Part shown: piece by piece, positions 6,063-13,094 of the stretch
Layout of the letters: every line of letters starts with the position of its first letter
Position numbering within the stretch: the first letter of the stretch is position 1
Assembly: GCA_030038955.1 (NCBI GenBank)
Contig: JASHQV010000302.1
Location: 1-18,717 of the forward strand
DNA length: 18,717 nucleotides
Reading direction: 5' to 3'
Source: Solirubrobacteraceae bacterium
Lineage (GTDB): Bacteria > Actinomycetota > Thermoleophilia > Solirubrobacterales > Solirubrobacteraceae
The notes under the pieces: generated by a model
Databases searched by the model: none
Seen by the model: only the letters and a program-made list of their open reading frames with translations
Told to the model about the DNA's origin: nothing
Made by a program: the position numbers and the translations under genes

Positions 6063-7178
6063 TCAGGCGTTCGGCACTGGCACGTCCGGGGTGCGCGCGA
6101 CCGTGATCGCCATCAGCAGGAACGTCAGCCGGCGGCGGTTGTCCGGGTCGCTCTCGGTGGCCGCGTCGTACGCGTCGAGCAGGCCCAGGATCGCGCGGAA
6201 CGCGGGCGCGTCGTCGATCTCGTCGGGCACCTCACAGGCGAGCCGTGCCAGCGACAGCATCTCGCTGCCGTCGCCGCCGCGAAACGACATGATCGTGCCC
6301 GTCTGCAGGAAGGCGGCGACGCGGTCGAGCAGCACGTGCGGCGGTCGCTCCGGCTCGCCGACGGCCGGCCCCGCGGGAGCCGGCGCCTCTCTCGCGCCCA
6401 GTCGCAGCGACTGCTCGGAGGCGATCAGGCGGATCTGGTCGGCCGACAGGCCGACTTGGAGGGCGATCCGCAGCTGGAACGCGGCCGACGCCAGCGTGTG
6501 CCCGTATGGGGCGTCGCTGGCGAACACGATCTGGCCGGGGGGGACCAGCGAGAACAGGGTGATCAGGTCGGCCGGCATCCACCACGCGGTGTCGAACAGC
6601 AGGTTCGGGAGATCCGCGGCCACCCGCCAGATCCAGCCCAGGTCGGTGATGCCGGCGTGGGCGAGGATGATCCGGGCGTTCGGGTAGCGCCCGGCGTAGC
6701 CGACCACGTGCTCGCCCAGCGCCGGGATGCCGCGGCCGGCGTGGACCAGGATCGGCAGCGAGCGCTCGTCCGCCAGCGCGAACAGCGCTGGGACGTCCGC
6801 GTGGCCGAGCCCGAACGCCTCCGCCCGCGGGTGCAACTTGATTCCCTGAGCGCCCGCGTCCAGCGCCCGCTCCGCCTCGGCGAGGGCGCCGTCGTGCGGG
6901 TTCACCCGGCAGAACGGCACCAGCAGCCCGTCCGAGTCGCGCGCCGCCGCCAGCACCATGTCGTTGGCCGGCGCGTAGCCGTCGGGCTCGTGCATCGGGA
7001 ACACGAACGCGCCGCGGGCGCCCGACACGCGCAGGATCTCCAGCAGCTCGTCGGGGCTCTGGCGCATCCCGTCAGGGTCGTTCTCGCCGAGGTGCGTGTG
7101 GGCGTCGAACAGCTCCAGCCCCGGCACCTGCTCGAGCACCACTTCGATCCACGGTTTGAGCAGGGCGGGGATGTCCAT
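6063..7178 (-). CDS. amidohydrolase 2 family metal-dependent hydrolase
   Basis: From ATG 7178 the protein is 371 residues. It has the motifs of the amidohydrolase superfamily, PF04909-like: LFDAHTHLGE with the metal-binding His27-x-His29, GIKLHPRAE (Lys114, His116), PILVHAGRG with His146, IILAHAG with His174, and IVFASDAPYG with the conserved Asp222. The TIM barrel ends near residue 250, and an unusual Pro/Arg-containing stretch plus a helical C-terminal part of about 110 residues follow. The substrate is unknown; the family includes decarboxylases and hydrolases of cyclic or aromatic acids. An alternative ATG at 7196 adds six residues (MVRIRA) and has a GAGG 4 bases upstream. The gene diverges from dus with starts only 10-28 bp apart. 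Confidence 0.85.
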   Translation of the reverse strand: MDIPALLKPWIEVVLEQVPGLELFDAHTHLGENDPDGMRQSPDELLEILRVSGARGAFVFPMHEPDGYAPANDMVLAAARDSDGLLVPFCRVNPHDGALAEAERALDAGAQGIKLHPRAEAFGLGHADVPALFALADERSLPILVHAGRGIPALGEHVVGYAGRYPNARIILAHAGITDLGWIWRVAADLPNLLFDTAWWMPADLITLFSLVPPGQIVFASDAPYGHTLASAAFQLRIALQVGLSADQIRLIASEQSLRLGAREAPAPAGPAVGEPERPPHVLLDRVAAFLQTGTIMSFRGGDGSEMLSLARLACEVPDEIDDAPAFRAILGLLDAYDAATESDPDNRRRLTFLLMAITVARTPDVPVPNA

Positions 7179-7182
7179 CGCC

Positions 7183-7196
7183 CTGATTCGTACCAT
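7183..7196. promoter_or_regulatory. overlapping divergent -10 elements between amidohydrolase and dus
   Basis: On the plus strand TACCAT (7191-7196) lies 9 bases before the dus ATG. On the minus strand TACGAA lies 8 bases before the amidohydrolase ATG at 7178. Both share the central self-complementary GTAC, so one open complex site could serve both directions. The minus hexamer lacks the final T of the usual pattern, so that half is weaker. Confidence 0.35.
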
Positions 7197-7205
7197 GAAG
7201 CCTCG

Positions 7206-8207
7206 ATGGCCGTGTCGCTGACCGATCCCTGGACGCTTGGCGGCGTCCCCCTTCCCAACCGCGTGGTGCTGGCGCCGCTGGCCGGGATCGGCAACTGGTT
7301 CGTGCGCCTCCAGGCCAAGCGCTACGGGGCGGGACTGGCGGTCTCGGAGATGGTCTCGAGCTTTGCCGTGCACTACGGCAACGAGCGGACCTGCCGTGAG
7401 CTGCTACGGATCCACCCTGACGAACACCCGGTGTCGGTGCAGCTGTTCGGCTCCGATCCCGAGGTGATGGCGTCGGCCGCCGAGCGCGTCGCCGAGGCGG
7501 GCGCCGACCTGATCGACATCAACATGGGCTGTCCGGTGCCGAAGGTGTGCAAGACCGGCGCCGGCGCGGCGCTGCTGGCCGACTCCGAGCGCGCCGTCGC
7601 GATCGCCGCCGCTGCCGCCCGCGGCAGCGGGCTGCCGGTGACGGTCAAGCTCCGCAGTGGCCTGCGTCCCGACGACGACTGCGGCATCCGGACCGCGCGG
7701 GCGCTGGCCGAGTCGGGCGCCGTCGCGGGCGTCGGCATCCATCCCCGCCACGCCTCCCAGCGCCACTCGGGCCAGCCCGACTACGCGCTGGCGCGCTCGC
7801 TGGCCGAGTCGCTGCCGGTACCGCTGCTGATCTCGGGCGGCCTGCGCGACGCCGCCTCGGCCCGGCGCGCGTTCGCGGAGTCTGGCGCCGCGGCCGTGCT
7901 GCTCGCCCGCGGCTCGCTCGGCAACCCCTGGCTCTTCGCCGAGCTGCTGGGCCGCCGCGACGAGGACGCTGGGCCGACCCGCGAGGAGATCCTGATCGAG
8001 CTCGACTGGGTGATGCAGCGCGCGGTCGAGCACCTGGGAGAGGAGCGCGCCACCCGCTACCTGCGCAAGCTCTACCCCTGGTACGTGGAGCGGCTGGGGC
8101 TCACGCGCGCCGAGCAGAAGGCGACGCTGTCCGTCTTGCAGACTGCACCCAGCTTGGGATCGGTCCAGGAGGAGCTGTTGGCCGCGGCACACCCATTGGC
8201 CGCTTAG
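7206..8207 (+). CDS. dus: tRNA-dihydrouridine synthase (DusB-like)
   Basis: Dus enzymes use FMN and NADPH to reduce uridines in the tRNA D-loop. The 333 residues carry the FMN-barrel motifs: VVLAPLAGIGNWFVRLQAKRYG (about 20-41), AVSEMVSS, PVSVQLFGSDPEVM (75-88), DINMGCPVPKVCKTGAG (104-120) with catalytic Cys109, PVTVKLRSG (144-152), IHPRHASQRHSGQPDY (178-193), LISGGLRDAASA (208-219) and LLARGSLGNPWLF (232-244), followed by the helical C-terminal tRNA-binding domain. The start at 7206 is preferred: the long open frame running upstream to 6003 is antisense to the amidohydrolase and is not part of the protein. Which uridine it modifies is not decidable here. A glycosyltransferase gene begins one base after its stop. 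Confidence 0.95.
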   Translation: MAVSLTDPWTLGGVPLPNRVVLAPLAGIGNWFVRLQAKRYGAGLAVSEMVSSFAVHYGNERTCRELLRIHPDEHPVSVQLFGSDPEVMASAAERVAEAGADLIDINMGCPVPKVCKTGAGAALLADSERAVAIAAAAARGSGLPVTVKLRSGLRPDDDCGIRTARALAESGAVAGVGIHPRHASQRHSGQPDYALARSLAESLPVPLLISGGLRDAASARRAFAESGAAAVLLARGSLGNPWLFAELLGRRDEDAGPTREEILIELDWVMQRAVEHLGEERATRYLRKLYPWYVERLGLTRAEQKATLSVLQTAPSLGSVQEELLAAAHPLAA

Positions 8208-8208
8208 C

Positions 8209-9282
8209 GTGCCAGTCCGAGTCCTGCATGTGCTGCCCCATCCTGGTGGGGGCGGCGAGACGTACATCGACATGCTCGAGCGCATGCGGGGCGTCGCGCA
8301 CGAGCGCTGTTACCTCAGCGGTAACCGCTCGTCAGCCGCTGCGATCACGTCGCTCCCGCTTCGGTGGGCGACTCTCGCGCGGCGCCTCGGCGCATTCGAG
8401 CTCGTCCATGTCCACGGCGATGCCGCCGCGGTGATCATGCTGCCACTGCTGGCGCGGCGGCCGAGCCTGATCACCACGCATGGCCTGCACCTCTGGCGCC
8501 GGTCGTCCGGGTGGCGCCGCGCGCTCGTCGCGAGCCTCCTGCGCGCGTCGATACGCCGCAGCCGAGCCGTGATCTGCACCTCGGCCGGCGAGCGCAACGA
8601 GCTGACGCGCTTAGTCGGGCCTGAACAGCCCGACAAGCTGCGCATCGTCCACAACGGCGTCGACCTTCGCGAGCCTGTCTCTGGTGAGGAACGCGAGTCA
8701 AGCCGCATGCAGCTGGGCGTCGATCCGGGGACCGTGCTCGGGCTGTTCGCGGGCCAGCTCGAGTCCCGCAAGGCGCCGCTGCTTGCGGTCGCCGCCGCGC
8801 GGCGTCTCCACGAGCGGGGAGTGCCGTTCGTGCTCGCGCTCGCCGGCGACGGCCCCGATGCTCCTGCGCTGCGCGCGCTCGCCGGGCCGGCGGTGAGGCC
8901 ACTCGGATATCGAGCCGACCTGCCGGGTCTGATGGGCGCCTGTGACGTGTTCGTGCAGCCGTCCGAGCGAGAGGGCCTGTCGTTTGCCCTGCTCGAGGCG
9001 ATGGCCAGCGGCCTCGCGATCGTTGCCGCCGACGGTCCGGGAAACCCAGAGGCCGTCGGCGAGGCCGGCGTGCTGTTTCCGGCCGGTGACGAGGAGTCGC
9101 TCGTGGACGCGCTGGCGAGGCTGTGCGCGGATGCCCAGCTACGCGCGGATCTCGGTCAGGCTGCCAGGCAGCGTGCCTCGACTGAGTTCGCCGCCGAACG
9201 GTTCGTGGTAGAGAGTCAAGCCCTCTACCGGGAGATCACTGACTCAACCGCCTCGGCAAAAGCGATCGCGGGAGCCGGATAG
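8209..9282 (+). CDS. GT4-type glycosyltransferase
   Basis: This 357-residue protein has the two-domain GT-B layout. The N-terminal half begins VRVLHVLPHPGGGGETYIDML with the glycine-rich acceptor-side loop, and continues through LVHVHGD, LITTHGLHLW, AVICTSAGERNEL and LRIVHNGVD. The donor domain has GLFAGQLESRKAPLLAV, LALAGDGPDAPAL, LGYRADLPGLMGACDVFVQPS and the E-x7-E type motif in EREGLSFALLEAMASG. It probably adds one sugar to a cytosolic lipid-linked glycan; the sugar is unknown. The GTG start lies one base after the dus stop, so translation is probably coupled to dus even though the functions differ. Its last 58 bases overlap the end of the convergent glycosyltransferase on the minus strand. 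It opens the glycan locus. Confidence 0.9.
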   Translation: MPVRVLHVLPHPGGGGETYIDMLERMRGVAHERCYLSGNRSSAAAITSLPLRWATLARRLGAFELVHVHGDAAAVIMLPLLARRPSLITTHGLHLWRRSSGWRRALVASLLRASIRRSRAVICTSAGERNELTRLVGPEQPDKLRIVHNGVDLREPVSGEERESSRMQLGVDPGTVLGLFAGQLESRKAPLLAVAAARRLHERGVPFVLALAGDGPDAPALRALAGPAVRPLGYRADLPGLMGACDVFVQPSEREGLSFALLEAMASGLAIVAADGPGNPEAVGEAGVLFPAGDEESLVDALARLCADAQLRADLGQAARQRASTEFAAERFVVESQALYREITDSTASAKAIAGAG

Positions 9283-10478
9283 ACGTACCGCTCGAGCCCC
9301 CGCGGACGATAGTGCTCCGACAGCGAGCCGTCGGCTGCGCGCAACAGCGCTCGCGCGATCTGATCGGGGTCATCAGGGGAGACCGTCACGCCCGTGCCCG
9401 TCTCCCGCACGATCGTGGCTGCTTCGTTGCCCTCGGCCAGCGCGATGATCGGCCGCCCGGCGGCCAGATATTCGTAGAGCTTGCCCGTTGCCTGAGATGG
9501 ATCCCGGCTCGACGTCATCAGCAGCAGTGCGTCTGCCGTTCGTTGCAACACGAGCGCTGCGAGCGGCTCTAGATGGCCTAGGTGAACGATCCCCGGCGTG
9601 ATCGCTCCGATCAGCTCCGTGTCGGTCGCCTCGAGTCGCCCCGCCAGAACGACTCGCAGCCGGTCGGCGACGTCTGGCTGGGTCTGACGAACCTTGCCCA
9701 TGGCTTCGAACAGCGGCTTGGGATCGCGTCCCCGGAGCCCGCGCAGCTGCCCGGTGTGCACGATGTTGATCGTGTTCGGATCGAGCCTTGGACCCGATGT
9801 CCGGGCGATTAGCGGCTCGAGCCTCGGATCCCATCCATTGCTCACGTGGAAGGCGCGCGAATGCAGTCGGGCGATCAGGTCACGGGCGATCGGGGCGGTA
9901 GCGCCGACGGCTCCGTGAGCACGCGTCGCCACCGCCCGCTCGAGCCTCGCCTCGAGCCGCTCCTGAACGCCGGTTGGCCACGGCGGGCGCAGAGGTTCGT
10001 ACCGCCACCCATCCCTGAAGTCGGCGATCCAGGGGGGATGGTGCCTCGGCAGCAGCAGGCCGATCAGATGCGCCGAATGCGGTGGCCCACTCGTGATCAG
10101 GCACTCGATCTCTCGCTCGGCGATCAGACGCCGGGCGGTGGCCGCAGCTCGGAGCGCCCAGCTGAGCAGGTACGCATCTGGCACGACCACGTCCGCGAGG
10201 ATCCGAGGCGCCGGCTTTTGGATCGGCATCTGGCGGCCGGCGTGCGGGAGCTCTGGGCGCCTCAGGGCCCTCCGGAGCGCGCGGCTTGCAACCAGATCGG
10301 GCGTCCGGAGCACGCGCGAGCCGTCATCGACGGACTCCCCCCAGGCGGTGGTCGTCAGGACCGTCACGTCGTACCCCAGCTCACGCAGCCACGCGCTCAT
10401 CGCATCCCAGCGGCGACCCCCGATCCCCGGGTCAGGGGGATAGTGATACGTCGCGACGAGAAGGCGCCGACCCGACAT
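9225..10478 (-). CDS. GT4-like glycosyltransferase
   Basis: The ATG at 10478 gives 417 residues. The N-terminus LLVATYHYPPDPGIGGRRW is the 'YxYPPD..GG.R' opening of a common GT4 subgroup. ITSGPPHSAHLIGLLL, WIADFRDGWRYEPL, FHVSNGWDP, INIVHTGQLRG, VVLAGRL and the donor-site motif GKLYEYLAAGRPIIALAEG follow in the expected order. The frame is open to 10682, but the extra 68 residues are low-complexity and antisense to the next gene. A TAACCT hexamer at 10494-10489 leaves a leader of only about 3 bases if used as a -10. It is divergent from the next glycosyltransferase, with a gap of about 55 bp, and overlaps the previous one tail to tail by 58 bp. Donor and acceptor are unknown. Confidence 0.87.
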   Translation of the reverse strand: MSGRRLLVATYHYPPDPGIGGRRWDAMSAWLRELGYDVTVLTTTAWGESVDDGSRVLRTPDLVASRALRRALRRPELPHAGRQMPIQKPAPRILADVVVPDAYLLSWALRAAATARRLIAEREIECLITSGPPHSAHLIGLLLPRHHPPWIADFRDGWRYEPLRPPWPTGVQERLEARLERAVATRAHGAVGATAPIARDLIARLHSRAFHVSNGWDPRLEPLIARTSGPRLDPNTINIVHTGQLRGLRGRDPKPLFEAMGKVRQTQPDVADRLRVVLAGRLEATDTELIGAITPGIVHLGHLEPLAALVLQRTADALLLMTSSRDPSQATGKLYEYLAAGRPIIALAEGNEAATIVRETGTGVTVSPDDPDQIARALLRAADGSLSEHYRPRGLERYVYPAPAIAFAEAVESVISR

Positions 10479-10534
10479 GCAGGGCCGCAGGTTAGCCGGG
10501 CCTGCCGTCCCCGGGCTGTGGCACGCTGCGGTTG

Positions 10535-11677
10535 TTGAAGATCTGCATCGTCTACGACTGTCTCTTCCCGCACACCATCGGCGGGGCCGAAAGGTGGTAC
10601 CGCAACCTGGCCGAGCGCCTCGTTGCCGAGGGGCACGAGGTGACCTACCTGACTCTGCGCCAGTGGCGCCGAGCGGATGCACATGAGATCGACAGCCGGG
10701 TTCGCGTCGTTACGGCCGGTCCCAGGCTCTCCCTCTACACCCGGTCCGGTCGGCGTCGCATACTCCCGCCACTCGTATTCGGTGCCGGTGTGCTCTGGCA
10801 TCTAGTCCGGCACGGTGCGCGCTATGACGCCGTCCACACTGCGTCATTCCCGTACTTCTCCGTGCTAGCGGCGGCGATCGCACGTCGCGGCCACGGTTTC
10901 ACGCTCGTCGTCGACTGGCATGAAGTGTGGAGTCCGTCGTATTGGCGTGAGTATCTCGGCGGGATCGGTGGCCGCATTGGCCTCGGCGTGCAGCGCAGGT
11001 GTGCCCGGGTGCCGCAGCGTGCCTTTTGTTTCTCTCGGCTTCATGCGGCTCGGCTTCGCGCCGATGGTGCTGCGGGAGAGATCATCGTTCTCACCGGGCA
11101 GTACAGAGGTGACCATAGCGCCAGTTCGACCGAGCAAGTTGAGCCTTTGGTCGTATTCGCCGGACGACTGATTCCCGAGAAGCGTGCGATCGCGGTTGTG
11201 GAGGCGATAGCGGCCTCTGATCTGCCGGGCCTGAGAGGAGTGATCTTCGGTGACGGTCCAGAGCGTCAGATGCTGCTCGATACGATCGCGCGGCTGCGAG
11301 CTCCGGTGGAGGCCCCGGGCTTCGTGCCGGAGCCTGTCGTCAAAAGTGCACTCGCTCGTGGCATGTGCATGTTGCTGCCATCCCGCCGTGAGGGCTATGG
11401 GATGGTGGTCATCGAGGCTGCCTCCCAGGGCACGCCCAGTATCGTCGTGGCCGGCCCTGACAACGCAGCGACCGAGCGGATCGTCGATGGCGAGAACGGA
11501 TATGTGGTCCGCAGTGATTCACCGGATGAGCTGGCGCACGCGATTCGGAATGTCGCCGTCGGCGGAGAGGCGCTCCGCCAACGAACCCTGAGCTGGTTTC
11601 GAAGTCACGTCGACGAGCTGTCGATCGAGCATTCGTTGACCCAGGTTCTGAGGACTTACCGTAATGATCGAGGATGA
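10535..11677 (+). CDS. GT4-type glycosyltransferase
   Basis: The protein is 380 residues from TTG 10535; a second TTG at 10532 adds one residue. The N-terminal GT-B domain shows KICIVYDCLFPHTIGGAERW with the GG acceptor loop, DAVHTASFPYFS, VVDWHEVWSPSYW and AFCFSRLHAARL. The donor domain has VVFAGRLIPEKRAIAVVEAI, GVIFGDGPERQML, APGFVPEPVV and LPSRREGYGMVVIEAASQGTP, which contains the E-x7-E motif. A weak -10 (CACGCT) ends 7 bases before TTG 10535. The stop overlaps the flippase start by 14 bases, so the two are likely co-translated. Base composition becomes somewhat less GC-extreme from this gene on. The likely role is one sugar addition to the repeat unit exported by the neighbouring flippase. 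Confidence 0.9.
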   Translation: MKICIVYDCLFPHTIGGAERWYRNLAERLVAEGHEVTYLTLRQWRRADAHEIDSRVRVVTAGPRLSLYTRSGRRRILPPLVFGAGVLWHLVRHGARYDAVHTASFPYFSVLAAAIARRGHGFTLVVDWHEVWSPSYWREYLGGIGGRIGLGVQRRCARVPQRAFCFSRLHAARLRADGAAGEIIVLTGQYRGDHSASSTEQVEPLVVFAGRLIPEKRAIAVVEAIAASDLPGLRGVIFGDGPERQMLLDTIARLRAPVEAPGFVPEPVVKSALARGMCMLLPSRREGYGMVVIEAASQGTPSIVVAGPDNAATERIVDGENGYVVRSDSPDELAHAIRNVAVGGEALRQRTLSWFRSHVDELSIEHSLTQVLRTYRNDRG

Positions 11678-13064
11678 GCTGACCTCGGAGCTGCCAGCCC
11701 AGCCTCGTCGGGCGATGACCGGTGGGATCGTGATCGCCGCTGGAAGCCGGGTCTCAGTCGCAATCACCGGGGCGGCAACTACGATCGCAATTGCCCGTCT
11801 GCTGGGCCCTGCAGGAGCCGGGACGTTCGCAGTGGCTCAGAGCGTGATCATCATCTCGACGACGCTCGCGACACTCGGTCTCGACCACGGCATCCTCTAC
11901 TACGTCAGCTCCGGCGCCTGGGAGGCGATGGGCGCGCATCGTGCTTCGCAGCGCCTCGCGTTCAGCGTTGGCCTGGTCGCCGGAGCCGTCGTCGTGCTCA
12001 TCCGTCTGGCCGTACCGTCGCTTCTCCGCGGCCTGAGCATTTCGACGACGCTGCTGTTGGCCGCGGCAGTCCCGTTTGCGCTGTCGTGGCTGTACACGAG
12101 CATCATCGCCCTCGGGACTGACGATTACGAGGGCTATGTGCTTCCACCAGCGGTGCAGTCTGCGTGCTCGCTGGCGCTGGCAGCTGGGCTGGCCGCCTGG
12201 CGCGGGATAGTCGGCGGCATCGCCGGGCTGGCGATTGCTCACGTCGCCACTGCTCTGTTGGCACTAATCCGCCGACGCGGGCGGGAAAACCGGCGAGCTA
12301 CGGACCGCGCGCGTGCATCGAAGGCTCCGATCGGCCCCCGGAACAAGCTCCGTCCAGCCTTGCGGTTCGGCCTCAAGGGCTACGCGGCCAACGCCATGCA
12401 GTTCCTCAACCTCCGACTTGATCTACTGATCCTGAATGGTGTCGCCTCGGTGGTCGCCGTTGGTCACTATGCCGTAGCAGTCTCTGTCACCAGCGTCATG
12501 TGGCTTCTCCCGTGGGCCCTAAGCGATATTCTGCTGCCTCGCGTGGCAGCACTCAGTGCTGATGTCGGTGACCAATCAACGCTCGATGCCGTCGAAATCA
12601 AGGGCCTGCGTCACAACAGCGCAATCACATCACTACTCACAGCGATTCTGGCTGCAGCGCTTGTCGTACTTGTCGTTCCGATCTACGGTGCCAGGTTTAG
12701 CGCAGCCGTCGGTCTCGGGCTGATCCTTCTTCCCGGCGCTGCATTCCTCGCCTTAGCTGCTCCGATGACGGCGACCGTCACCGGTCGCGGACGTCCTGAT
12801 CTGATCCTGATCGTTGCCTTGATCGTGACACCGCTTACGATCGGCATGTATGCGACACTGATACCGCTGCTTGGCGCTACCGGCGCGGCGGTCAGCTCCA
12901 CCGGATCGTATGCTGTGACCTTCCTTGTCACCGCGATCATGTACCGGCGAGTCACGGGTCGCTCACTCATAGTGATGCTGCCAACGCGCTCCGAGCTGCT
13001 TGACTACCAACTGCTTGCAGGAAGGGGCGCCACGATCATGACACGCTTGCGTTCGCACACCTGA
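11664..13064 (+). CDS. Wzx-like polysaccharide/oligosaccharide flippase
   Basis: This 466-residue, highly hydrophobic protein has about 12-14 membrane helices and the MOP/MATE exporter layout. The N-terminal helix has IVIAAGSRVSVAITGAATT, then ARLLGPAGAGTFAVAQSVI, the typical 'LGxxxxGxxxxxxS' opening of polysaccharide biosynthesis exporters. GLDHGILYYVSSG follows. A basic cytosolic loop (RRRGRENRRATDRARAS) separates the halves. The second half repeats the fold, starting RFGLKGYAANAMQFLNLRLD. Such proteins flip undecaprenyl-diphosphate-linked oligosaccharides to the outer membrane leaflet. The ATG lies inside the end of the preceding glycosyltransferase gene. There is no Wzy-type polymerase or priming transferase nearby, so whether it exports a repeat unit or a finished chain is open. 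Confidence 0.85.
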   Translation: MIEDELTSELPAQPRRAMTGGIVIAAGSRVSVAITGAATTIAIARLLGPAGAGTFAVAQSVIIISTTLATLGLDHGILYYVSSGAWEAMGAHRASQRLAFSVGLVAGAVVVLIRLAVPSLLRGLSISTTLLLAAAVPFALSWLYTSIIALGTDDYEGYVLPPAVQSACSLALAAGLAAWRGIVGGIAGLAIAHVATALLALIRRRGRENRRATDRARASKAPIGPRNKLRPALRFGLKGYAANAMQFLNLRLDLLILNGVASVVAVGHYAVAVSVTSVMWLLPWALSDILLPRVAALSADVGDQSTLDAVEIKGLRHNSAITSLLTAILAAALVVLVVPIYGARFSAAVGLGLILLPGAAFLALAAPMTATVTGRGRPDLILIVALIVTPLTIGMYATLIPLLGATGAAVSSTGSYAVTFLVTAIMYRRVTGRSLIVMLPTRSELLDYQLLAGRGATIMTRLRSHT

Positions 13065-13082
13065 GGACATTCGTCCCGACCG

Positions 13083-13088
13083 TATTCT
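13083..13088 (+). promoter_or_regulatory. -10 element for leaderless asnB-like transcript
   Basis: TATTCT ends 6 bases before the ATG at 13095. The ATG follows the flippase stop by only 30 bp, so this would give a second, internal transcript for the amidotransferase and the glycosyltransferase after it. Confidence 0.5.
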
Positions 13089-13094
13089 TGAGCC

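Noticed and set aside
6003..7205. Upstream extension of the dus reading frame to 6003, which would make a 734-residue protein
   Set aside because: The extra 400 residues are antisense to the amidohydrolase, Arg/Gln/His-rich, and start inside the 42-bp palindrome; the family starts near ATG 7206.
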